Shown: positions 36,001-48,000 of the stretch, in pieces | How the letters are laid out: every line of letters begins with the position of its first letter | Position numbering within the stretch: position 1 is the stretch's first letter | Assembly (NCBI RefSeq): GCF_019175285.1 | Contig: NC_056525.1 | Coordinates: 138,343,543-138,407,542, forward strand | Origin: Sceloporus undulatus | Taxonomy: Eukaryota > Chordata > Lepidosauria > Squamata > Phrynosomatidae | DNA: 64,000 nucleotides | Reading direction: 5' to 3' | Translations under genes and position numbers: made by a program | The notes under the pieces: model-generated | What the model saw: the letters and a program-made list of their open reading frames with translations, nothing else | The model's database searches: none | Told to the model about the DNA's origin: nothing

Positions 36001-39000
36001 TATACCAAACCGGAAAACAACATGGTTACAAGAATATGGCCAGCCAGGCTGGTCACTGGCTACATCAGGGCCAGCCATATTACACCGGTGCTAAAAGATC
36101 TGCATTGGTGCCTACTTCGCTTCCGGGCACACACATATAAGGTGCTTGTTGATGACCTATAAAGCCCTAATGGCTGGGCNNNNNNNNNNNNNNNNNNNNN
36201 NNNNTCAGTTTTCATACCTATTATCACAGACATGTTTGCAGCTTCTACAGAGACCTACCTGTTTTTGCCATATCTGTACTTACTGACAATATTTGATGTG
36301 AAAACTAGTTTACTAAAATATAATACGCATCCCTGTAAATATGTTTGAACTGCAGTGAGGAAGGGAGAAATCCACAATCAAATGTTGCTATCACCAAAGA
36401 ATGCACAGACTTTTGATAGCACACTTATCTGCTGGATTAGGAAGCAAAATCTATATACACAAGAAAATTATGCTGAAACCTTTTCAGTTAGATGCGACTT
36501 TATGATACTCTTTTAAAATTGAAAGGTAACCATAAAGCAGTAAGCAATAGGCTAAAACTTTGCTTTGTGTTCTTTAGAACATTTCCTGAAACAAAATAAG
36601 TATGAAAGGAAGGTGATTATTTTTTTTAGCAAAATCCAAAATACACATTATGGTAATACCTTTTTTAAAGTCAACCAAAAGTACAAACTTCATTATTCAA
36701 GTATCAAAGCTTACAGGCTTCTGAATCAGGCAGGGATGTTAATAATAATAATAAAATAATAATAAAAATTTTATTTTTATACCGCCCTTCCGAAGATCAG
36801 GGCGGTTAACAACATAATAAAATACAACATTACAATAACAATATTAAAACAAAACAGGATAAAACCCCCGTTAGCCAATCCTCTTTGCCACAGAAGAGGA
36901 AGGGAGGCCCACTGGACTTTAGTCGGGGAATGCAAGATGGAACAGAAAGGTTTTCAGATCCTTTCTGAATTGGGCCAGGGAGGTGGTCGAGCAGAGCTCT
37001 ATGGGCAGCGTGTTCCAAAGGGCCAGGGCAGCGATGGAGAATGTCCTCNNNNNNNNNNNNNNNNNNNNNNNNNGTTCTAGAATGACAATGTTTTCAAAGC
37101 GCAACAAACAAAAAGCCCCACCCCATTGGCAAAGGGAATCTGAGACCAACACAAGAGGAACATTTCAAAGGTACAGCATTGTGAAGCAAAAACAACAGTC
37201 TTGGACATCTTAAAGACTTACTAGAGTTATTTCAATATGCAAGCTTCAATGCAGAGAGGGTGGAGGGCCACACTGCCTCCTCCCCAAGATCTTGAAGTGC
37301 CTCAACCCCTTCCCCTGCAAAACCAGTGTAGTTTCCAGCCCAAATGTTTAATGTACATTAATCATATAGGTATTCTGACATTTCATTTTCCTGGTCACAC
37401 AATGTGTGTGCACCTACATGCCACAAACAGAAAGAGAGATTCCCTACTTATGTATTAGGCAGTTGTTTGCTGGCCCTGGGCTGCTGGACTAATGGCGTGT
37501 GTCATCATCGTGTTTGTGGCAGAGATCCACATACCTCCTATCAGGTTTGGGTAATACTTAATATATTGAATCCAAATTTATAATACAATACTTTCCCTTT
37601 ACTCTTTAAGGGCCCACAAAGCAAAGGCAACCCTGTTTCATTGCAAGAGTAACACCATACTAGAAGAATGTTCCCCAGGACCCTCACTACAAAGCACAAC
37701 TGCCTACCACGGATCTAAAGCCAAAAAGTCTTATTTTAGCTGTTAAAATCTTCCCTCCAGGCCAGCCAACCTACACCAGAGATAGCAGATAGCACAGCAA
37801 CTACTGGAGAAGAGCTCAGTCCTAGAAAACATTTTTTGTTTCCAGCTTTAATATGCTGGAATCAATACTGCTTTTGTTTGAGCAACAGGAAGGGAAATTC
37901 TTTCATCTAGCATGGAACTGGTGTCATGTTGCATTGTTGGCTTGACGGTGACAGCAGTAGAGAAAGGGAGATACGCTATGTGAAGTGCTGCATTTTTTTT
38001 ACAGTGGCAGCAATATCTGGGTTAATCCCACAACCTCCACTGGTGAACTCTTGATCCAGCTTTACACAGGAAAACCAGGGCACTCATAGGAAACCAGCAG
38101 AGCTGGCTGGTTTAACCAGTTCGTTCAAGCCATGGAGAACCAAATGACTTTTTATAAAAAAAACACTCATTTTTACTTCTCCCCCCCCCCAAGTCTATTA
38201 TACTATTCCATCCTCTTAGTGAGACTACTGTACAATTTAAAAACATTTCAACTTTAAAGTTTATTCTCATTGTAGATCAGTATCTATGTCAGTTGCTTCT
38301 TTTTACATCCTTTATTTATAGTGCAAGAAATGCCATTCAGAAACAAATCTTTACTACATAAGTTCAAAACCAAAACAACTTGCTTTATAATTATTTAAGT
38401 GAGTGGCCCATACTCTTGAACTGCATCTTGCGACTTCATTTTATGATTTAGTCCTATATTGGTGAAGTCTTAAACATTAATGCCGAAACCAAAACCAAAC
38501 AAAAATGGAGATGACATTGACCTTTTACCACCCTAATAAGAGCGTTATCTAAAAAGCAACAACAAAGTAGTCCTGTCGTGCCCAGCAATGAGCATTTGGG
38601 GCCTATCTCTTGAACAGAACACCCAGGAAAGCCAGGCTGTGATGAAAGTTGGTGCCACAACAATCTATGGATTGTGTGTTGCAGCGTTACTGCCCTTGAG
38701 TGACCTCGCTCATGCGACCCTATGAGAAAGACACCCTCAAGCCCCCCCGTCCCCTCAACTTCCTAGAGTTTGGACTTCTTTGAGAATTCCATCCACTTGT
38801 ATGTGACCTTCCTCTCTTCCTACTCCCTCCACCTTCCTAGCATTAGTGACTTTTCTAGCAGTCATTCCTCAATGGTGATCCCAATGGATGAAACATCCCC
38901 AAGCCCCCCTGTCCTCCACTGCTCTGCCCAAGTCCTTTAGATTCAGACCCTGAGACCTCCCTGATCGATCTATCCATCGTCGCTGTGACATTCCTCTCTT

Positions 39001-42000
39001 TCTACTTTCCCTCCACCTTTTCCAGCATTCTTATTGTCTTTCTATATGAGTCATTCCTCTCAACATAGCCCAAAGTACAACAGCCCCCGTTTTGTCATCT
39101 TGCATCCAAGGATTTCTGGCTTGGATCTTTTCAAGGACCTTTTTCACCTTTGGGGCTGTCGTGGATCCCAGCACATTTCTCCAGTGCAACTCAATGAGTT
39201 GATTTTATTTATAGAATCAAGATTTTGGAAGACCATCCAGTCGAACCCTCTCAATGCAGGAAATCACAATCAAAGCATACCCGAAAAGAACTAGGAGAAA
39301 TAACCTAGTAGCCACAGTCCACAAACAGCCATCCAATTCAAACCCCTGCCATGCAGGAACCTCAATCAAAAAGCAACCGACAACAGATGGTCATACCAGC
39401 CTCTGTTAAAGCCTCCAGGGAAGGAGACCAACTACAACTATTAGGGAAGTTTGTTCCACTGTCGACAGGCCCTTCATAATCAGGAATTTCTTCCTAATGT
39501 TGAGGGATCTCTTTCCTGGATATTGCATCCATTTCCGGGTCCTAATCTCTGGAGCAGCAGAAAACAAGTTAGCTCCTCCTCAATAGCATCCCTTCAATAT
39601 TAAACAGGGCTATCATATCACCTCTTAACCTTCTGTTCTCCCAGCAAACATCCCCAGCTCCTAAGTATTCCTCATAGGACATGGTATCCAGACCAATCAC
39701 CATTTTAGTCGCCCATCCTTTGAACAGCTCCAGTTTTTTCAAAACAAATCCTTTTTGAATTGTGGTGCCCAGAAAGGACACAAAATTCCAGGTGGGGCCA
39801 TAAAAGCAGAATAAAGTGGCAACATCCTTATCTAGACACTATAACTTATTAATGCAGCCTAAAATTCCCTCAGCTTTCTTCACTGTCCAGTCTCGCATCT
39901 GTTACATTGAGTCTACCCATCTAGCATTGGGCTCCTCTCTCCACTCTCACCTCCTCCCTTCCAGATATTGTGTTTTTTTCCAATGATCATGCCTTCCATG
40001 ATCATGGCCAAGTAATGGCCATCATCAGTTTGTTATCATGCCTCCAAGAGATTTTGGGCTTGATGTAAAGGACCTATTTGTTAGTCTTTTGCTGTCCATG
40101 GTATCCCCAGCACCTTCTCTGGCATCACATCTCAAATGCATTGATTTTCTTCTTAATCCGCTTTCCTTCCACCACCACTGTCACATTGTACATGGCGAGG
40201 GGAATACAGTGGCTGGGATAGTCCACTGTAGTCTCAGTTATATATCTTTACTCTTAGATCTAACACACTGCAGAACATAATCCAGTATGAGACTGCTTTA
40301 AACTGCCCTGGCTCAGTGATAGGGCAATCCTGGGAACTGTAGTTTTGTGAGACAGTTGGCCATTCTTTGTCAGAGAGCTCTGGGTCACAATAAAAACTAC
40401 AATTCCCAGGATTCCCTAGCTCTGAGTCAGGACAGTTAAATCGTCTCAAGATGGATCATTTTGCAGTGCGTTTCAAATTTTCTTCTTTCTTGAGTGCAGT
40501 GCAGTCTCTCTTTGAATCAAGATTGATCCAAGTATGGGAAATCTTTGGCTATTTCAAAGTAGGGATCAATGTAAGAAGTAGTCAATGGTTAAAAGTAAAG
40601 GTTTCCCCTTGACATGAATGTCTGCTGGTCATAACTGACTGTCCCAGGGTGAAATGAAGAAAGGGCTCATGCAGGATGACCTGAGGAGGCCTAACCTCAA
40701 AGGAGGACAAGGCACCACAAAATGGAGGGCATTACCAAGTAAAAACTAAAAACAAAACTGCTATCAATAAAACTCAGGCTTCTGAGTCTGTCCAAATGGA
40801 GGTCATTTTGAAATGCCTCCTGGACAGAAAGTTGAAATGGAGGACGTGTCCTGGAAAAAGGAGGACGCCTGGTCACCCTGGGCTCTTGTCCCCCATAATA
40901 TTTGTGTGTGTGATGAAAAGTTGTTGCTTGTCATGCACAGTCACAAAGGGATAATGCCTACACCACAACTGGAGAAAATAACCCGTTTTGGCACCGCTCT
41001 AAGTGCCCTGGCTCAAAGGTTGTGGAATTCTGGAACTGGAGTTTGTTGTGGGGACCAGAGCAGAGCACAGCAAACCCCAATCACAAATTCCACAGCCTTG
41101 AGCCAGGTCACTAGAGCGGTGCCAAACCGGGTTATTTCTCCAGTGTGGATGCAACCTATTTCACCATTTCGCCAGCCACCTTTACCCCACGGACAATTCG
41201 ACAAAAGGGTTGCATCCACACTGCAGAAATAACTTTTAAACTGCAAAGGCTCAAGGTTTGTGGAACTTCTGGAAACTTTATCCCACAGCGGACACTTAAA
41301 CGCGGCGTCAAAACCGATTTTTCCTCAGTTGGATGCAAAGCTGGGAGAGGCCGCGTGTGTCACTCTTTATTTTTCCTATATCTGATGACTTGAGCCAAGC
41401 TTTAATATTCCCGCAGCGTGGTGCTAAACAATGAGAAGAGGCGTGCGTCAGTCTCTATTTTTTCCTATCTCTATGACGTCGGAACGCTTCCTCGCCTCCG
41501 AATCCAGAGAGTCTGTTGCTAGAATAGAACGTTCGCGCGCAGAGGCAAGTAGCCCACTTCCGACAGGAAGTACCCGGGGCAGGTCAAAGGGGACGGAAGC
41601 ACTTCCGGTCGGATTTAAAAAACCAATTTAAATCCGATTTAAAAAACTCTTTTTGGCGAGAGAGCCATACATTCGCTGCGGGCCTTCACCTGCAACGACC
41701 TTTCCGCTTCAACAACATGTGAGGCAGGAGGAAGGGGAGAAGGAGGGCATACAAGGGCATACAAATGGGAGGCAGGAGCCACACTGGGGAATAACCCGGT
41801 TTGGCAGCGCTTTAACTCTTGTCTGGCTCAGGGCTATGGAATCTGGAGTTGGAGTTTGTTTGTGGGGCCCAGAGCGGAGCAAGCCCGTCTGGGCCCCACA
41901 ACAAACTCCAACTCCCAGAATTCCATAGCAAGGGGCCAGACAACAAGTTAAAGCGCTGCCAAACTGGGTTATTTCTATGCCCTCTTAATAGGATGAAATG

Positions 42001-45000
42001 GTTTGGTCGATGCTGTTTGTTAACCATCTCTTTTGTATCCCCCCACAGCCAACGATCCCTCACAGAGACTGTACCTTCAAACCGGATGATAGAAAGTGGG
42101 AGCTTCCGCATACATGACACTACATCATCTATATTCCCTACTTAACATTGCTGTCAGGGAGCAAAAGTCAGTCCCAGGACTGTAACATTTACCTACATTC
42201 TGCGAGCCCTTGGTATCCTCTGGGTTTTGGTTCCAGGACACTTCCCCCCCATGGATACCAACACCTGAATGCTCAAGTCCCGTTGTATACAGTGGCATAG
42301 AAAATGCCGTCCCTTATAGAAGATGGCAAATCAAAGTTGATTTCGATGGAGCGTGTGTGTATTTCCAGCTGTGAATGATGGACTCCAATGGATCCATAAT
42401 CCATGGATATTGGGCCAACGCATTGCAAACATGTTTTTTAGCATCCATGCATTATATTTCCGAATAATAGATGAAAGAGTTCAAAAAGCACCTGAAATGG
42501 GAGATGAAACTTATACAAAACAAAAAATATATAGTTTCTGAGCTCTTACAACTAATTATTTGCTGTTAAATAGTTATAGCTACAATATATTCAGTGGAGA
42601 AATGCTGTGAGGTAAATGAAACCGTGAAGTAACCCTGAGTATATAACAGTCAGTATCTTTTACAGTAATATATGATCAGAGTTGTTCTTTTTGGTTAGAT
42701 TGGGCCATGCAGTTATTATAGTGGTAATATGAGTATTAAGGCAAGTTGGGTATTTAAAAAATATAGTTTATACTTGTTGAAGTATACTCTTAACACACGA
42801 ATACTCCATAGTATGGAATTCCATTTTACTTACCGTATTTGGCTCACTGGCCAGAGTATTTATTTGTTGCAGAAGCACCTGGTGGAGAACTAATGGGTTA
42901 CAGTAAGTGGACTGGTCTTCTTCTTTGTGGGTAGTCCATTTTTTGTCTTGCATTTAATTAGTTGTAAATAATAATAAATAAATAAAATTTTATTTTTATA
43001 CCGCCCTTCCATAGATCAGGGCGGTAACAGCAGAAAGTAAAAAACATACATAAACACAATACAACAGATCAAATACATCAAAAGTACAAATAATAAAGCG
43101 AATAAAACCCCGTTAGCCAGTCTTCTTGCCAGTAAAAGGGAGGTAGACCTATTGGGGCTTTAATCGGGAATGCTGCATGGAAAAGGAAGGTTTTCAGATC
43201 CCTTCTAATTGGGCCAGGGAGGTGGCCGAGCGGAGCTCTGTGGGCAGCGATTCCAAAGGGCCGGGGCAGCATGGAATATGAACTTCCTCGTAGTGGAGGT
43301 AAGCCTAGCCCCTGGAACCCTGAGTAGTTGCCCTGCCCAGACGTTCTAGGTGCGAGGCGGAATATATGGGGAGAGGCGTCCTTCAGGTATCCTGGGCCCA
43401 AGCCATTAGGGCTTTATAGGTCATCACAAACACCTTATATTGTGCCCGGAAGCGAATAGGCAGCCAATGCAGCTTTTAGCACCGGTGTAATATGGCTGGC
43501 CCTGAGGTACAGTTCCAGTGACCAGCCTGGCTGCCATATTCTGTACCATTTGTAGCTTCCGGGTTTGGTATAAGGGTTGCCCCATGTAGAGTGCGTTGCA
43601 GAAATCCAATCTCGAGGTTACCAGAGTATGTACTACCGTTTCAAGGTCCCTCTGGGCCAGGTATGGGCGCAGCTGGCGAATAAGTCGAAGCTGATAACAG
43701 GTGTTCTTGACCGTCGCATTCACCTGAGCTGTCAGGTGAAGCGACGAGTTAAGAAGCACCCCCAGACTGCGCACAGAGTCCTTCACAGGGTGCGTGACCC
43801 CGTTCAGGACAGGTGGAACTACCACCATTCCTGGACCAGGGGAACCTATCACAAGTACCTCCGTTTTCTCTGGATTCAGCTTGAGTCGGTTTTCCCTCAT
43901 CCAGCCCATTACTGACTCCAGACAGGCCATGAGAGGAGAGACACCATCCCCGGTCACTGCATCAGTCGGAGACATAGAGAAAATTATTTGGGTGTCATCA
44001 GCGTACTGATAACCCCGCGCCCCATGTCTCCGGATGATCTCTCCCAGCGGTTTCATGTAAATGTTAAATAGCATGGGACACAGAATGGCTCCTTGAGGGA
44101 CCCCAGTTTTAAGGGCCCTCTCATCGGAGCACACGTCTCCCAGCTGCACCATCTGGGACCTCCCAGAGATGTAGGACCGGAACCACTGGAGCGCAGTGCT
44201 CCCGATTCCCACCTCTGCCAGGCGCCCCAGAAGGATACCATGGTCTATGGTATCAAAAGCCGCTGAGATGTCCAAGAGCACCAACGGGGACACGCTTCCC
44301 CTGTCGATGCCCAGACGGAGATCATAGACCAAGGCGACCATGTCCGACTCAACCCCGTAACCCGCCCGAAAGCCAGTTTGAAATGGGGACTTGAGTGTCA
44401 TATTTCCATTTGGAAATACTTGCAGTTGTTAGTTGATTTTTAATAGCTGTGAAGATCCCCCCATTTACCTGGGCAGAAGCTAATTATTTTTACTATATGT
44501 GATAGAAATACATTCACCAGGAATTTAAACAAATCCAGATTTATTGATTTACTTTATTTATATGCCAGAAGGCAAGAATCTTCTTAAAAAGAGTATTCTC
44601 CCTACACAAGAAGAGGCAAAACTGTCTTACACATTATCTTCTTTTCTTTTCTTAAAAAAGGGGTTCTTATTGATTCAAAAAAGTTTTATAAGGTGCAGAT
44701 TTATGCTGATTTAATTGATAAATTCAAGTCAAACTTGTTTAAGCTGATTAAAATTGATTGGGTTGTAGCCCTGTCCTGACTTAGTGGATTTCCAGATAAT
44801 ATGTTTAGGATCATGGCATTTGTTGGTCTTCCTTATTTCTGTTCCTTTCCTTCTCCTTGGACTCAATAAGTCATAGGAATTTTTTCGCTGTTGTTTATAG
44901 TCAAAGGCATGTGCCAGTTTAGTAGTAATGGGTAGGTGGTGAGGAGTGTGCCAGAGTACTGAATTGAATTTCTGCTCTTTAACTATATGGGAGTTGTAAT

Positions 45001-48000
45001 CCAGTATTCTGGAAAGAACCAGTTTGCTCTGTCGCATTAACTCATTATCTCTATGCTCAGATGTTTCTGTGTTTGGAGGTAGAGTGCTCTGGCCTCTGAA
45101 GGTGTGGCTTTACAACTGATTCAGCCTCCCTGGGGGTTCTCCACTTTCATCACACACTTTCAAGCAACTTTTTAGTAGGTTGAAGACTGAAAAACAAGTC
45201 CTTTTGAGGAAGCTGAGACTTTCAGCATTCTGCATTTTTCTGGCCAGTGCTAAAATTGTAGGTCTGTAAAGAATCCATTATAGCCCTGCTACTAATTTGA
45301 GGCCTGTTTAATTTTTCTTATCTCTGCAGTGAAACATTTTTCCCAGCCTTGAGACATTCCATGTGCTCCAGCAGTTAATGTCTGCACAAACATCCAGACT
45401 GGTATAGATGCAAAGGGATCTTGTAATACCTTTGAGACTAACTGAGAGAAAGAAGTTGGTAGCATAAGCTTTTGTAGATTTTACTCTACTACATCAGATG
45501 CATAGTCATAGATGTGTTTTATGTACACCGCTATGTTATAGCGGTGAGGAGGCTGTTGGGAACAGACTGACAAAGGCCAACTTGGGAGTATCATACAGAC
45601 AACACATAGCACCACTCTTATAAGAACTGCACTGATTTCCAGTTTGCTCCCCACCTGAATTCATGGTGCAGATTATGACATTTAAAGCCCTAAATGGCTT
45701 TGGCCTTGATGTTTGAAAGAGTGCCCATCCCTCCATATACCTGCCTGGTGATTGATGTCTTCAGGTCTCTATATCCTCTGGTAGAAGCAATAAGTATAGG
45801 GTGAATGGGAGAAGGCCTTTTCAGCTGCTACACCCCAGTTGTGGAATGCCTTCCTCTTGGACCTCTGATTGCTGCCAGCATTGGTTTCTTTGTGCTGCCA
45901 AGTCAAAACATAACACTTACTATGGCCTTTGCGGCTTCATTTACATTACTTTTAAATGTACATGTATGTGATTTTAATCATTGCAGCCTTTTAAGCTGTT
46001 CATTATGCTTTTTATTCACCTTAAATTTTTTTTATTTTAATCTGGAATTGTTTTAAATAGTTTATGGTTTTATCGGTAAACCTCCCTGAAATCTTGTGGT
46101 AAATTGCAGACTATAAATATTTTAAAAAATAAAAATATCGATATGGGTTGAGTCTCCTTTATCCAAAATGCTTAGGAGCAGAAGTGGATTTTGAATTATA
46201 TATAGATATATAGATATATGGATATTGCAGTGTTTGTATTTGCATAATGAGATGCCTTGGAGATGGGACCCATGTCTAAAAATAAAATTTATTTATGTTT
46301 TGTATATACCTTATAAACATAGGCTGAAGGTTATCTTATACAAAATTTTAAAAATAATTTTGTTCATGAAACAAAGTTTATGTACACTGAACTATTATAA
46401 AGCAAAGATGTCATTCTCTCAGCCACCCATGTGGACCATTTTGTATTTTGGAATTCCAGATAAGAGATACTCAGTCTGTAATAATGTTCATGTGGGGTGG
46501 TCATGATCAAGTTCAAAAGGGTTCATTTCTTTGTAGTCATGGGGAAAGCAGAAGGTTCAGTAGCGAGAGAGGAGTGGCATGGCCATGTTACTGCACTGTC
46601 AGTTGCGCCTGAATTTCGCCGCCTGGGATTAGCTGCTAAACTAATGGAGCTGCTTGAGGAAATATCAGAAAGGTGAGTCAAATTTATGAAACCTAGGAGC
46701 TTTGACCATTGCACTGTGGGAATGGATAGCTTTTTTTTCAGTGACAGACTGATTGGCTAACACTCCCATTCCTTTTGAACGTCTTGTCATAATAGTATGG
46801 GAGACTATTTGGAAAACTGCATGAAGAAAACTAGGAGAAAGTTATTAAATTGCATGCATATAGAGAGAAATTGAAAATAATGGAGCCAAATGATTGAAAT
46901 ATAAGCATACCAGTAACTGAACTGAAAAACATTAGTGATCCTTGTAATTGCAACTATTATTGTTGAAAGATAGCTAGACATGTTAATTGATGTGAGAGAG
47001 AAAATATGTTGCTTCCTTTGTTGTTTGTTGTAAGAATTGCAATTAAATTTTGATTATTTTCTCACTTGAGGGATATATAAATGAACTAAAAACAAAGAGG
47101 AAAATTATGATTTAATAATAGTTTGTAATGACAGGATAATATATCATCAGTTATTTATGATTTTAAAATGCTGTATGTATGTAAGCAGCTAAAGGTTATT
47201 ATTGGAAGGTTTACTTTAAACAGTCAAAGAACTCCAGGCTCCCATGGATTTGAAGGTATCTTCACTGTAATGAAGGTTGTAGTACTATTACTTATGAAGC
47301 CTCACTGAAAATCATGAGATTTTCCCCATTTAAACATGCATATGATCACCTGCAGAGTATTTTCCTAGTATTTTTGCTGTTCAAATGTGCGAGGGCATAG
47401 AGTTATGGCAGTGAGTAAAGTTGTGTTGGAAAGTATTGGATCTAATTATATCAAAATTTTCCTCTTCCATGCCCATCCCAAACTTGATAGGGTTGTCATA
47501 ACTTGGGAATGATTTGAAAGCACACACCAACATAGTTTGAAGCCCAAGTCTTGGTTTGACTTTGCAGACAAATATAATAATGAGAAATATGTATTACACT
47601 GGTATCCATTAAAGCTTATTATGGTAGGATATATTTTTTAAGAATACAAATTAATGAAAGAGTCAAAAGAGAGCTGACAAATGTTGTATTGCAACTCCCA
47701 CCTTCTTCACCATAGGCTTTTGCTGGCTAGGGCTGCTAGTACTACAGTCAAATGACATCTGGGAGGGTTAACATAGTTCCCTCCCTTTACTCTAGGAAAG
47801 ATGGCTTCTGGAGTTGCAGCAGTATCAACAACTCTAATTTATAAATTTGAATCCATTACTTCAGCCATCATACCAATCTAAAATTAATATAAAGTAATAA
47901 AAGATACTGTGTCAGACTGTATATTTCTTATTTGTGGCGTCTCTGCTAGTCATTAATAAGCTATGATCTTTCAACTAACGCACCAAACTTCTTTAAATAT

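Larger units (their letters stand above)
20932..36179 (-). repeat. Noisy inverted copy of 43399-58503
   Basis: Read on the minus strand, this repeats the later locus from its right end (20932 matches about 58503: taaatgataagacttttgtc) to its left end (36150-36179 matches 43399-43430: taaagccctaatggct). Single-base insertions, deletions and substitutions are frequent, at the level of an uncorrected long read. It carries damaged versions of CRNKL1 exons, NAA20 exons 4-6, the SPIN element and the L2 reverse transcriptase. Most likely an assembly artefact, not a genomic inverted duplication. Confidence 0.88.
37074..43399 (+). repeat. Noisy direct copy of about 787-7765
   Basis: Starts gttctag..gacaatg (matches about 784) and follows the first locus base for base with many small errors until caggtatcctgggccc (matches 7750-7765). 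There it runs without a break into 43400. It is about 650 bp shorter. The SPIN element and the LINE tail (about 540 bp including one site duplication) account for most of this; the rest is scattered single-base loss. It carries damaged NAA20 exons 1-3. Best read as raw long-read sequence from this locus, possibly of the other haplotype. Confidence 0.9.

Noticed and set aside
20932-43399. Second, pseudogenised copies of NAA20 and CRNKL1
   Set aside because: Introns, flanking repeats and intergenic sequence are copied too, with raw-read-type errors spread evenly over exons and introns. The copies end at assembly gaps or junctions. This is redundancy in the assembly, not gene duplication.
43424-44401. 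325-codon minus-strand frame as a host gene
   Set aside because: It is an L2 LINE reverse transcriptase (FDTIDH, GVPQG, YADD) without start, endonuclease or introns.
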